Assembly: GCA_022072165.1 (NCBI GenBank)
Contig: JAJVIF010000001.1
Span: 771,353-835,352 of the forward strand
Source of the DNA: a bacterium
GTDB lineage: Bacteria > JAJVIF01
DNA length: 64,000 nucleotides
Reading direction: 5' to 3'
The notes beneath the pieces are model-generated. The model was not told where the DNA came from. It did no database searches and saw nothing but the letters and a program-made list of their open reading frames with translations. The position numbers and the translations under genes are program-made. Positions 9,862-18,765 of the stretch are shown here, one piece after another. The stretch's first letter is position 1. Each line of letters begins with the position of its first letter.

Positions 9862-9899
9862 GCGACCGGGTGCGCTCGCACCAAGCTGACTAACCCACT

Positions 9900-9930
9900 G
9901 GGCCTCCTGCAGTCTGCCGGGGGCCCTTTC
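9900..9930 (+). terminator. Intrinsic terminator after the prepilin gene
   Basis: GGGCCTCC (9900-9907) pairs with GGGGGCCC (9919-9926), giving 8 bp with one G-U, over an 11-base loop, followed by TTTCTC. It lies 39 bases past the prepilin stop and before the cinA-like promoter. Confidence 0.65.
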
Positions 9931-9959
9931 TCATGCTTCAGACGGACACGGGGCCGGGC

Positions 9960-9965
9960 TATCAT
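9960..9965 (+). promoter_or_regulatory. -10 box TATCAT of a leaderless cinA-like promoter
   Basis: TATCAT ends six bases before GTG 9972, the same geometry as at hutU, the dNTPase gene and dnaG. It argues for GTG 9972 over the upstream ATG at 9933. No clear -35 element is seen. Confidence 0.45.
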
Positions 9966-9971
9966 GCACTG

Positions 9972-10724
9972 GTGACTACGGCCATCCTCATGCCCATCGG
10001 GAACGAGCTGCTCAACGGCCGGGTGACGGACTCCAATTCAGCCTACGCCGCGAGTCGACTCTACCAATTGGGCATCTATGTGCGACGGATCGTCAGCCTC
10101 CCCGATGAACTGGAGCTTCTGGCAGCAGAAATCCGGACTCACGCCGCATCGGCAGATCTGCTGATTACCAGTGGCGGCATTGGGGCGACGACCGACGATG
10201 TCACACGTCAGGCTGTAGCAGAGGCGTTCGGGTTGCCCCTGGAGCGGAATCCAGAGGCAGTCGCGATGATGGGGCAACCGAGTCGTGGATATACGTCTGA
10301 GGCGCGCTGGCGCATGGCTGATCTGCCGCAGGGGTGTCGGCTCATTCCTAATCCCCTGACCAAAGCCCCGGGATTCATCGTGCAGAACGTGTATGTGCTG
10401 CCCGGCGTTCCAGAGCTCTTTCGCGTGATGTTCGACAGTCTCCTGCCAGAATTCCCCGGTTCGCCGATGACCTTCGCGGAAATCTACACCCATCGCCATG
10501 AGGGCGAGTATGCGTTCATCATGGATGAAGCGACCAGTCGCTTTCCTTCCGTGAACATTGGGAGCTATCCTAAGCTCTACCATACCGACTATGCGTGTCT
10601 TCTCACGTTTTCCGGACCGGATGCCGCCGAAGTGGAATCGGCCAGGGCGTGGTTTGCCGCAGCGCTGGATGCCTTGCCTCTTCGCCCCGGACTTCCCACC
10701 AGCGAAGCCGCCCCGGGTGTCTGA
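9972..10724 (+). CDS. CinA N-terminal (molybdopterin-binding-like) domain protein
   Basis: The protein of about 250 residues corresponds to the MoaB/MogA-like domain of CinA: IGNELLNGRVTDSNSAYAASRL at the start, then LITSGGIGATTDDVTR, then NPLTKAPGF and YVLPGVPELF. It lacks the C-terminal nicotinamide-mononucleotide amidohydrolase domain of full CinA (~410 residues). Such short versions are common and may act as pyrophosphatases on nucleotide-type substrates. GTG 9972 is chosen for the TATCAT box six bases upstream; ATG 9933 is the alternative. The next gene overlaps its end, suggesting coupling. Confidence 0.85.
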   Translation: MTTAILMPIGNELLNGRVTDSNSAYAASRLYQLGIYVRRIVSLPDELELLAAEIRTHAASADLLITSGGIGATTDDVTRQAVAEAFGLPLERNPEAVAMMGQPSRGYTSEARWRMADLPQGCRLIPNPLTKAPGFIVQNVYVLPGVPELFRVMFDSLLPEFPGSPMTFAEIYTHRHEGEYAFIMDEATSRFPSVNIGSYPKLYHTDYACLLTFSGPDAAEVESARAWFAAALDALPLRPGLPTSEAAPGV

Positions 10725-13035
10725 ATCGGTCCGGTGGATCTTGCCCGCCACTCTGATATGGCTTCTACTTCTCATCACGCCTGTCCTGGCGCTGGACGGC
10801 TGGAGTGTCCGCGTGGGAGATCCGCCGCTGATGCAGGAGCCGCTCGATCTGCAGCTGCTCCCGGGAAGCGGCGAGGAGCCCGCCAGAGTCGTGTTGCTGG
10901 ACCCCGCATCAAACAGTCACAAAGTCTGGATTGTCGACCTCGATGGCCGGGTGCTCGAAGCCCGGGGGCCATCCAACGGCCCTGATCCCTGGGACTCAGG
11001 GTTACGCCCGTTTGGCACATTCGCCGGCCCGCAACTGCCGCTGGGTGCCTGGAGTGGCGGTGCCTGGGAGGCTGTTCAGGATGCTGAGGGTCTGCTGAAT
11101 CTGCTCGAGGTGTCCACCAAAGATGGACGGCTGAAACCACTCCATGGTGCACTGCCGGATGCACGTCACCCAGGCGATCTCCCGCTCCTCCCCTTCGAAG
11201 CGCATCTCTGGGCGGGGGATCCGGTCGATGGCACGATATTCGCCGCCGGGGAATCGGGCGTCTATCGCTTCGTGCAGGGCATAGGCTCCCGGCTGCCGAT
11301 TCAGCCACGGGAAGACTGGCTGCAGCTGGAGCCAGGTCCGGATGGGACCTTCGTCCTGCTGGATGGACCACAACGCTCATCGCTGCAGTTGACCGCCCGG
11401 CTGTATGACCGGGATGGAGCGCTGCGGGGTACGAGTCAGGTATCGGAGGACCTCACCGGCTCGCTGACGCTGCTGGATGTCGCACATGCGGGTGCTGTCG
11501 GTGGCTGGCTGGCGCTGGCAATTATCCCGGCTCCGTACCCGGTGTCGCTGACGCAGCATCTGAACGATGCGACCCGTCAGCTTCTGCGGGAACGTTCCTC
11601 CATGCCGTTTCTGTTTCGCTTCAGTTGGGATGGCGGACGCCTCGCTGCACTGACGCCCCTGCCGGACCTCCCAGGAGACCTCGAGCTCGCCCGCATTTCT
11701 GCGGACTCACAGAGTGTCGTGATGCTGGTCCGTGGCGGAGGTGAAACGTTCCTGCGGATTCTGACCCTGGGGAATCTTTCCAGCATCGGCGATGTCCCAT
11801 TGCTGACCGGACGCCCCACGCTTCAACAGCCACTGAGCCTGACAGTCACCGCCGCAGGTGAGCCGCTGGTGCTGGATCAACAACTGTTGCCGACCAGTTC
11901 GATTCCGGTGGTCGCACTCTACAGCGAGCGAGAGGATGCCCCAGCACCGTTGCTGCCGCTCCCTGGCGGAGCGCGCATGGACGTGGGGGGATGCCACATC
12001 GACGGGTCCGGGACCCTCTGGTGGGGCGGGCAGGTGGTGGATCCCGAAGGCATCCGGGGGTCGGTCTGGCAGCAATGCACCATTGATGGGACGGTCCTGG
12101 AGCCACATCTCTTTTCACTGATCCCCGGTGATCTCTTTTCGCTGGAGTTGCGGGGGGGGAGCCAGCAAATGCCCTACCTGTTGGCGCAGTGCACGACGCC
12201 GGAGGGGTCCATCCTCGCCATCGCCGGGACCTTTGATCCGCCACAGCAATGGTTGCTGGAGGTACAGGGTCCACGCGACCCGACTCCAGTCCTGCATACG
12301 CTCCCTTCGACCATCGACTGGCTGAGCTATGGCCAGGTCCACTTGCATGTCCGTCCTGATGGCACCCGACTGCTGAGCCTGCGCCAGGGTCCGCTGGGGG
12401 AAGTCCGTGTACTGGAGCAACGCAAAGGGACCGGCAGCTGGGACGAGCGTCAACTCCTCCCCTCTTTGGGAGGCTGGCTGTTAGGGGCACGGTCGAACGA
12501 GGTGGAGGTCTGGGTGATCCCGGGGCTGGGACTCGCGACGGCCACTCCCGACGGCCGCTTGCAGGAACTCGCAGCTAACCCGAGTCCCTGGCTGGAATCG
12601 GTTAGCCAGGGGGTCAGTACGTCGGATCGGGATTTCCTGCTGTTACGTCAACTCGGACAGGTTTGGGAAGTCGAACCCCGGGCGTATCAACGGCTTCCTG
12701 AGCAGCATGGGAGCGCGGTCAACGACGCGTTACTGGAACTGGACCAGCTCATGCGGAAGTACTACGCCCGGGAGGGGCAGTTCCCGCTGGAGATCAACCG
12801 TGGGTATCTCGGGGGTGATCTGCGGGACTACACCTGGGAGCGGCTCTGGGAGCACTTTATCGGGGGACGTCCGCTGCAGTATCGCCGTACGGAGAGCGCT
12901 TTTGATCTGGTGGTCTGGGGCCTCGACCCGTACCAAACCCTCTACCACATCTCGGAGCGTGGGATCGTGCCAATAACTCCCGAAGAAGGCTTCATTCCTG
13001 CTGAAAAGCGTCAGTCGCTCTTCAATTTCAACTAG
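10717..13035 (+). CDS. Large secreted protein of unknown function
   Basis: The GTG at 10717 overlaps the end of the cinA-like gene by eight bases and gives a clean signal peptide (SVRWILPATLIWLLLLITPVLA) before LDGWSV. The mature protein of ~750 residues has many short repeats of the type LP.G..W and D.DG, consistent with beta-rich, propeller-like structure, but no named domain is recognised. The last ~110 residues (LLELDQLMRKYYAREGQFP... to PITPEEGF) look like the soluble C-terminal part of pseudopilin-like proteins. An open frame extends upstream to 10558, but that part overlaps cinA and lacks signal-peptide character. Confidence 0.7.
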   Translation: MSESVRWILPATLIWLLLLITPVLALDGWSVRVGDPPLMQEPLDLQLLPGSGEEPARVVLLDPASNSHKVWIVDLDGRVLEARGPSNGPDPWDSGLRPFGTFAGPQLPLGAWSGGAWEAVQDAEGLLNLLEVSTKDGRLKPLHGALPDARHPGDLPLLPFEAHLWAGDPVDGTIFAAGESGVYRFVQGIGSRLPIQPREDWLQLEPGPDGTFVLLDGPQRSSLQLTARLYDRDGALRGTSQVSEDLTGSLTLLDVAHAGAVGGWLALAIIPAPYPVSLTQHLNDATRQLLRERSSMPFLFRFSWDGGRLAALTPLPDLPGDLELARISADSQSVVMLVRGGGETFLRILTLGNLSSIGDVPLLTGRPTLQQPLSLTVTAAGEPLVLDQQLLPTSSIPVVALYSEREDAPAPLLPLPGGARMDVGGCHIDGSGTLWWGGQVVDPEGIRGSVWQQCTIDGTVLEPHLFSLIPGDLFSLELRGGSQQMPYLLAQCTTPEGSILAIAGTFDPPQQWLLEVQGPRDPTPVLHTLPSTIDWLSYGQVHLHVRPDGTRLLSLRQGPLGEVRVLEQRKGTGSWDERQLLPSLGGWLLGARSNEVEVWVIPGLGLATATPDGRLQELAANPSPWLESVSQGVSTSDRDFLLLRQLGQVWEVEPRAYQRLPEQHGSAVNDALLELDQLMRKYYAREGQFPLEINRGYLGGDLRDYTWERLWEHFIGGRPLQYRRTESAFDLVVWGLDPYQTLYHISERGIVPITPEEGFIPAEKRQSLFNFN

Positions 13036-13040
13036 TGGCA

Positions 13041-13069
13041 GCAGCCCCGCTGGTCCCTCCCCGGGCTGC
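13041..13069. other. Hairpin in the gap before the CCA/DHH/CBS gene
   Basis: GCAGCCC (13041-13047) and GGGCTGC (13063-13069) are perfect 7-bp inverted repeats located just after the stop at 13035. No T-run follows, so a terminator function is uncertain. A possible -10 box TACTAT (13077-13082) for the next gene lies right after it. Confidence 0.35.
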
Positions 13070-13129
13070 GGGGCGATACTATGAGTTGGTGTTGACCCAC
13101 GACCAGCCGGGATCAAGGATGATCCGCCT

Positions 13130-15835
13130 GTGAGCAGCGGCCAACTGGCGCCCCCCGAAATCATCGTCTCCCACCCCGGGACCGACTTCGATGGCCTCGC
13201 CTCGATGGTGGCGGCCCAGAAGCTCCATCCCCAGGCGATTTGTGTGCTCCAGGGTCGGATGGACTCCAACGTGAAGGAGTTCCTCTCGCTGTATGGGGAT
13301 CTCTTTCGCTTTGTCCGCGCCAAGGAAGTCGATCTCTCAGGTGTGGGTCATGTGATCACGGTCGACATCAATCGCCCCGCGCGGCTGGGGACGCTGCAGG
13401 ATCTGGCGCAACGACCGGACATGCGGATTACGGTCTACGACCATCACCCCGTGGAAGAAACGCAGGCGGAGTTTGGTCCGCAGGCAACCATCCGGCATCG
13501 CCCCTATGGCTCAGGCACCAGTGTGCTGGTGGAGTTCCTCAGGGAAGCCTCCATTCCCATTTCGCCGGTCGAGGCCACGCTTTTCGCGCTGGGCATCGCC
13601 GAGGACACCGGGCATCTGTCGTTCAACAGTGTGACCCCCAACGATTTCTATGTCATGGGGTTTCTTCACGAGTGTGGCGTCCAGCAGGACCTGGTCAATC
13701 GCTTTCTGACGATCGAACTCGACCAGTCGCAGAAGGCCCTGCTGCAGAAACTGTCGCTGAACATTCAGAAGATCCGGATAAAGGGGCTCGATATCGCCTT
13801 CGCCACGGCCAGGACCCGGGAGATGATTCCGGAAGTGGCGGTCCTCACCCGCAAAGTGCAGGACCTGGAGAACGCCGATGTCATGTTTGCGCTGGTGGAG
13901 TCGCAGGGCAAAGTCATCGTCGTGGGACGAAGCCGGACTCCTGCGGTGGACTGCAACCGGATTCTCGGCTTTCTGGGAGGGGGCGGTCATGCCAGCGCTG
14001 CGGCAGCGACTGTCCCCGGGGCAAATCTCTACAAGCTGGTGCAGGACCTCGTGGATCTGGTGCGCGAACACGCCGCCGCACTGGTGGTCGCCCGCGACAT
14101 CATGTCCTCACCTGTCCGGACCATCGCACCAGATACCAGCATCCAGGCAGCGTACGAGCAGCAGCTGTTGCGCTCTGGTCACTCCGGACTGGTGGTCGTC
14201 GATGCAGACGAGCGTCTGGTTGGGATCATGTCCCGTCGCGATTTCGACAAGGCCCTGAGCCATAACCTGGGTCATGCCCCGGTCCGGGGCTACATGTCTC
14301 GCAACGTCATTTTCATCAGTGAGGATACCTCGCTGGAGGAGATGGCGGACCTGATCATTAACCACAATGTGGGTCGGCTCCCGGTGGTGTTCGGTGGCAA
14401 AGTCAAAGGCATCGTCACCCGCTCTGATGTCCTGCGGGCGCTGCACAGCTCCACAATTCATCAGGACCTGCCCGCGGCATCGCGCCATGTCCCGGAGCGG
14501 GAAGAAGCGCTGGCGGCACAGGAACGAATGCCCGGCGAACTGAAGCAGCTGCTCGAAGAAATCGGCCAGCTTGGCGATGCAATGGAGATGCCGGTCTACA
14601 TGGTGGGGGGCATTGTCCGGGACTTCATCCTCGGCCGCCCCAACAGCGATGTCGACCTGGTCGTGGAGGGGGATGCCCTGGAGCTGGCGAAGGCGGTCGC
14701 GGCGCAGGCAGAGCTCAAAGTAGAGCTCCATCCCCGCTTCGGGACCGCCGTACTGACGCTACCCGACTCATGGAAAGTCAGCAGCCACAAGCTCGACATC
14801 GCGACCGCACGGTCCGAGTGGTACGACAAACCGGGCGCGCTCCCCTCCGTGCAGGAAGGGGGGACCTACGACGACACCTCGCGTCGGGACTTCACGATCA
14901 ACACCCTGGCACTCCGCATCAACGGACGGTCCCAGGGCCTCTATGGGCTGCTGGTTGACCACTGGAACGGCCTCGCTGATTTGCGCGCCGGGGTCATCCG
15001 GATGCTGCATCCCCTCTCCTTTGTCGATGACCCCACCCGGATCTTTCGGGCCATTCGCTTCGCCAGCCGTTACGGCTTCACGCTGGAAGCAGATACCGAA
15101 GCGGCGTTGATGCAGGCGGTCCGCGAAGGACGATTGCGCGACATCAGTGGGCAGCGCTTGCGGGAGGAGGTGTACCTGCTTTGTCAGGAGCCGCAACCTG
15201 AGCGGAATCTGCGGATGGCGGAGGCGATGGGGGTCTATGCAGCTATCCAGCCAGGATGGTCACCAGTCGCTGCGGCGATCGCGACCGATGGCATGCTCGA
15301 GTCGCAACGCGAAAGCTGGTCGATCTGGGTGGAAAGCGACCAGGTGTCACGGTTCCAGCTGGCACTGATGTCGCTGTGCTGTGGGTTGGCTGGCGACCAG
15401 CTGCAGGAACTGCTCGGCTTCTTCGCCTGCGATACGCAGACGCAACAGCTTCTGCTGCCCATGGAATCCAACGGACAGCGCGTACTGCAGCAACTCCGGG
15501 AACTCTTGTCGGCAGAGGTGGACCCGCCCCTGAGTCGAATTCATCATGAGATCAGCGGACTCCACCCGGCGCACTTTGTCTGGCTGGATCTCGTCTGGCC
15601 AGCGGAGGCGGTGCGCGAGCGGGTCCTCTTGCGTCAGGAAGCCTATGTCTCCCGCCAGATTCAGCTGGAGATCAGCGGAAAAGAACTACTGGCTGCCGGG
15701 GTCCCCAGCGGACCGGCCATCGGACGCATCCTGGAACAGGTGCTGGACGAGAAAATCGACGGTCTGCTGCTGGGTAAAGACAAAGAACTGGCCCGTGCAC
15801 TGGCGTTGAGCCAGCCGCAACATGCTCCGCAGTAA
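13130..15835 (+). CDS. DHH phosphoesterase-CBS-tRNA nucleotidyltransferase fusion
   Basis: The 901-residue protein has three parts. Residues ~5-310 are a DHH/DHHA1 phosphoesterase (SHPGTDFDGLASM, DHHPVEET, and GGGGHASAAA). Residues ~320-440 are two CBS domains (VARDIMSSPVRT, VRGYMSRNVIF). From ~470 it is a class II CCA/poly(A) nucleotidyltransferase with GGIVRDFILGRPNSDVDLVVEGD, where the DxD carries the catalytic carboxylates, and a neck region LRRDFTINTLAL. Such fusions are known in several bacterial phyla, where they add A or CCA to tRNA 3' ends. The start is GTG 13130 with AAGGA about ten bases upstream. It heads a run of three CBS proteins. Confidence 0.93.
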   Translation: MSSGQLAPPEIIVSHPGTDFDGLASMVAAQKLHPQAICVLQGRMDSNVKEFLSLYGDLFRFVRAKEVDLSGVGHVITVDINRPARLGTLQDLAQRPDMRITVYDHHPVEETQAEFGPQATIRHRPYGSGTSVLVEFLREASIPISPVEATLFALGIAEDTGHLSFNSVTPNDFYVMGFLHECGVQQDLVNRFLTIELDQSQKALLQKLSLNIQKIRIKGLDIAFATARTREMIPEVAVLTRKVQDLENADVMFALVESQGKVIVVGRSRTPAVDCNRILGFLGGGGHASAAAATVPGANLYKLVQDLVDLVREHAAALVVARDIMSSPVRTIAPDTSIQAAYEQQLLRSGHSGLVVVDADERLVGIMSRRDFDKALSHNLGHAPVRGYMSRNVIFISEDTSLEEMADLIINHNVGRLPVVFGGKVKGIVTRSDVLRALHSSTIHQDLPAASRHVPEREEALAAQERMPGELKQLLEEIGQLGDAMEMPVYMVGGIVRDFILGRPNSDVDLVVEGDALELAKAVAAQAELKVELHPRFGTAVLTLPDSWKVSSHKLDIATARSEWYDKPGALPSVQEGGTYDDTSRRDFTINTLALRINGRSQGLYGLLVDHWNGLADLRAGVIRMLHPLSFVDDPTRIFRAIRFASRYGFTLEADTEAALMQAVREGRLRDISGQRLREEVYLLCQEPQPERNLRMAEAMGVYAAIQPGWSPVAAAIATDGMLESQRESWSIWVESDQVSRFQLALMSLCCGLAGDQLQELLGFFACDTQTQQLLLPMESNGQRVLQQLRELLSAEVDPPLSRIHHEISGLHPAHFVWLDLVWPAEAVRERVLLRQEAYVSRQIQLEISGKELLAAGVPSGPAIGRILEQVLDEKIDGLLLGKDKELARALALSQPQHAPQ

Positions 15836-15856
15836 GCCTGGGGGCTCGGCGGGACT

Positions 15857-15862
15857 TATAAT
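15857..15862 (+). promoter_or_regulatory. -10 box TATAAT upstream of the first CNNM gene
   Basis: A consensus TATAAT lies 36 bases before GTG 15899, with AGGGGGG (15884-15890) as ribosome site. No good -35 hexamer is visible at 16-18 bases. Confidence 0.45.
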
Positions 15863-15898
15863 CACTGCAACGCCTCCCGACTCAGGGGGGCGCACCCT

Positions 15899-17398
15899 GT
15901 GACTCCGGCAACAGGTGTCACGTACGAGGCGAAGCGCATCTTGCTGGATGAAGACGGTCCGAGTCAGATCCTGCTTGGGATTCTGGCGGCCGCCGACCCC
16001 CTGACCCCTGTCACTGGACCCGGGGTTCCGTTGGTCATGGTGTGTGTCTGCCTGGGCCTCTCCGCGCTGTTCAGCGGGTCCGAAGCTGGTTTCCTGGCAC
16101 TTTCCCGGATTCAGTTGCTGGAGATGGAAGCCCAGGGACATCCCAGGGCCCGCCTGCTGCTTCGACTGACTGAGAATCCGGCGGACCTGGTCTCCACCCT
16201 CCTGATTGCCAACGTGACGGTCAACGTGCTGCTGGCTATCGCCTGGTCCATGCTGATCAGCAGTCTGCTGTTCAACATGCCCGGGAGTGACCATCCCACC
16301 TTCGCGCTGGTCCGGACGATTCTGGAAGTTCTGGTCCTGACCACCATTCTGATCATTTTGGCCGAGGTGACCCCCAAGGCTCTCGCCCATAACAATCCAG
16401 TCCCCTTCTGCAGTGTCGTCGCCCCCATCCTGCCCCCCCTGATGACCGTGGCCCGTCCGGCAGTGCGGCTATTCAAAGCGATGGCGCTGCGATTCCTGAA
16501 GCTCTTCGGCATCGAGGGGGAGCGCTCCGCCGGTGTGACGGAAGAAGAAATCATCCAGTACCTGGCGGCTGGGGAAGAGTCCGGAGTCCTGGCGGAAGAT
16601 GAACGGGAGATGATCCACTCCATTTTCGAGTTCGGGGACCTGGAAGTTGCGCAGGTCATGGTGCCCCGGGTCGATATGAGCTCTGTGGATGAACAGGCAA
16701 CCCTGGAAGTCGCCATGCAGCTGGCACTGGATGTGGGGCACTCCCGACTCCCGGTCCATAGCGGCGACCGGGATCACATCGTCGGGTTGCTGCATATCAA
16801 GGATGTCCTGCGCCTTCTCACCCAGCCAGCGGCGACCGAAATGCGGGTGGTCGATTCGGGATTGTTGCGCCCAGCCACTTTCGTACCGGAACGCAAACCC
16901 ATCGCCGAGCTCTTCGCGGAAATGAAGGCCGACAAAAATCATCTGGTGATCGTGGTTGATGAATACGGTGGCACGGCAGGACTGATCACCATCGAGGACC
17001 TGCTGGAAGAACTGGTCGGCGAAATCGTGGATGAGTCGGACATCGAGGAGCCTCCGTTCCGCTTTTCCCGGGCCGGTGCGCTGCTCCTGGATGGGCAGCT
17101 CGCGTTGCACGAACTGCAGGACCTCGTGGACTGGGAAGCGCCAGAGAACGGCGTAGAGACGCTGGGGGGGCTGGTCCTGGCGGCGATCAACCGGGTCCCC
17201 GAAGTGGGGGAAGAAGTCGACCTCGGCGGACTGAGTGTCGTGGTGGAAGAGCTGGAGGACAACCGCATTCGGACTCTACGCTGCATTGATCCCCCACTGA
17301 CGCTCGAGGCCCGGGACATCTTCCTGCGGCAGTACCCCAACGTGCAGACACCGCTGTTGCCTGGTGAGCGGGGCGGAGTGTCGGGGAACGGCGCATGA
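15899..17398 (+). CDS. CNNM/HlyC-CorC family membrane protein with CBS pair (first copy)
   Basis: The 499-residue protein has an N-terminal DUF21/CNNM transmembrane domain (helices from about residue 45 to 200; LSALFSGSEAGFLALSR is the family signature). Two CBS domains follow (QVMVPRVDMSSV... and VDEYGGTAGLITIEDLLEELVGEI), then a C-terminal CorC/HlyC transporter-associated domain. CNNM/CorC proteins are linked to Mg2+/Na+ transport and its regulation; the substrate here is inferred. Start GTG 15899 has a good ribosome site. It overlaps the next paralogue by four bases. Confidence 0.92.
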   Translation: MTPATGVTYEAKRILLDEDGPSQILLGILAAADPLTPVTGPGVPLVMVCVCLGLSALFSGSEAGFLALSRIQLLEMEAQGHPRARLLLRLTENPADLVSTLLIANVTVNVLLAIAWSMLISSLLFNMPGSDHPTFALVRTILEVLVLTTILIILAEVTPKALAHNNPVPFCSVVAPILPPLMTVARPAVRLFKAMALRFLKLFGIEGERSAGVTEEEIIQYLAAGEESGVLAEDEREMIHSIFEFGDLEVAQVMVPRVDMSSVDEQATLEVAMQLALDVGHSRLPVHSGDRDHIVGLLHIKDVLRLLTQPAATEMRVVDSGLLRPATFVPERKPIAELFAEMKADKNHLVIVVDEYGGTAGLITIEDLLEELVGEIVDESDIEEPPFRFSRAGALLLDGQLALHELQDLVDWEAPENGVETLGGLVLAAINRVPEVGEEVDLGGLSVVVEELEDNRIRTLRCIDPPLTLEARDIFLRQYPNVQTPLLPGERGGVSGNGA

Positions 17399-18765
17399 CT
17401 ACACTCACTGCCACATTCGCTGCACTGGCAGCTCTGGGACTCATCGGCTCCGCCTTTATGTCATTCGCAGAAGGGTCACTCCTCTCGGCAGATCCGCGGC
17501 TCCTGAAACAGCAGAGTCAGGATGGCAACAAGGCAGCCCGGGAAACGCTGCATGTCGTGACCAATCCGGCAGCGCTGCACGGCACACTCCTGCTGCTCAA
17601 CAACATATTCAACCTCACCTACTCCATCGTCGGTCACCGGCTACTGGAGCCATTGCTGCTGCCGCTGGGAGCAACCCTCCCCCAGCAGGTCGCCCTGTGG
17701 GTAGGGATTCTGGCATCGCTGCTGATTCTCGACGTCATCATTCTGTTGCTGGGCGAGATCACTCCGAAGACCTGGGCGCTGTCCAGTGTCAACCGGAACG
17801 CGCTGCGGATCGGTCCCTGGATTTACCGCATCGATGCCCTGGTCAATCCGCTCTCCCGGCTTATCTACGCCATTCCGGCCAGACTGCTGGGCAAAGAGGC
17901 GGCGCACAGGGCTCCGTTGCGTATGACTGAAGCACAATTACGCTTTGCTCTTGAGCTCGGCACGACTTCAGGTGCGATCGAGCAGAGTGAGCGAGAACTG
18001 GGGCTGAAAGTCATCGATGTCGCAGAGACGCTGGTCGAGCGGGTGATGACCCTCCGCAGAGACATCGTGAGCCTCCCGGCGGAGATGACAGTCCGTGATG
18101 CCCTGGCTGCCATCCGTCAGGTGGGGTACTCCCGGATTCCGCTCTATCGCAACGCGGACTTCGATGATGTCATCGGGTTTATCCATGTCCGCGATCTCAT
18201 GGGAGCCTGGCTGCGCCGCGAATTGTCCCGGCCGCTGCAAGCTTATGCTCGTCCGGCCTTCTTCATTCCAGAAAAGAAGCGCGTGTTCGACCTGATGCTC
18301 GACTTCCGGACGCGGCGCTCCCCGGTAGCGCTGGTGGTCGATGAAGCAGGGTCCATCGCCGGGTTGGTGACGCTGGAAGACTGTTTAGAGGAAGTGGTCG
18401 GGGAAATCTACGACGAGCACGACAAGTTCGAGGAACTTCTGCAACATGTTGGCGACAACACGTTTATCGTCGACGGTCGCCTGGAAGTGGACGAGGCGAT
18501 CCGGCATCTGGGTGTGGAGCTTGATGAGAAGGATTACCAGACCTTTGGCGGTCTGGTGATGGGGCTCATCGGCCATGTGCCGGTGACCGGCACCCGGATC
18601 CATCACAAGGGACTCACCATTACCGTAACCCGCATGGTGGGGCGACGCATCGACAAGCTCCGGGTCCATCGACATCTCTCCGCCGGCGGGGAAGAACCTG
18701 TCGCGGGGACCACGGATCGCCAACATCCGAATCCCGCGCTCTTCGCGGATCAGGAATCCCGGTGA
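17395..18765 (+). CDS. CNNM/HlyC-CorC family membrane protein with CBS pair (second copy)
   Basis: This 456-residue paralogue of the upstream gene has the same order: DUF21 membrane part (MSFAEGSLLSADPR replaces the more standard signature), a CBS pair (RVMTLRRDIVSLP and VDEAGSIAGLVTLEDCLEEVVGEI) and a CorC/HlyC C-terminal domain. ATG 17395 overlaps the first copy's stop (ATGA), and its own stop overlaps recO (GTGA), so all are probably translated from one message. Tandem CNNM genes may form heteromers, as inferred from pairing in other bacteria. Confidence 0.92.
   Translation: MTTLTATFAALAALGLIGSAFMSFAEGSLLSADPRLLKQQSQDGNKAARETLHVVTNPAALHGTLLLLNNIFNLTYSIVGHRLLEPLLLPLGATLPQQVALWVGILASLLILDVIILLLGEITPKTWALSSVNRNALRIGPWIYRIDALVNPLSRLIYAIPARLLGKEAAHRAPLRMTEAQLRFALELGTTSGAIEQSERELGLKVIDVAETLVERVMTLRRDIVSLPAEMTVRDALAAIRQVGYSRIPLYRNADFDDVIGFIHVRDLMGAWLRRELSRPLQAYARPAFFIPEKKRVFDLMLDFRTRRSPVALVVDEAGSIAGLVTLEDCLEEVVGEIYDEHDKFEELLQHVGDNTFIVDGRLEVDEAIRHLGVELDEKDYQTFGGLVMGLIGHVPVTGTRIHHKGLTITVTRMVGRRIDKLRVHRHLSAGGEEPVAGTTDRQHPNPALFADQESR

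Noticed and set aside
10558-10716. Upstream extension of the 772-residue secreted protein to ATG 10558
   Set aside because: It overlaps the cinA-like gene entirely and would bury the signal peptide; GTG 10717 fits better.
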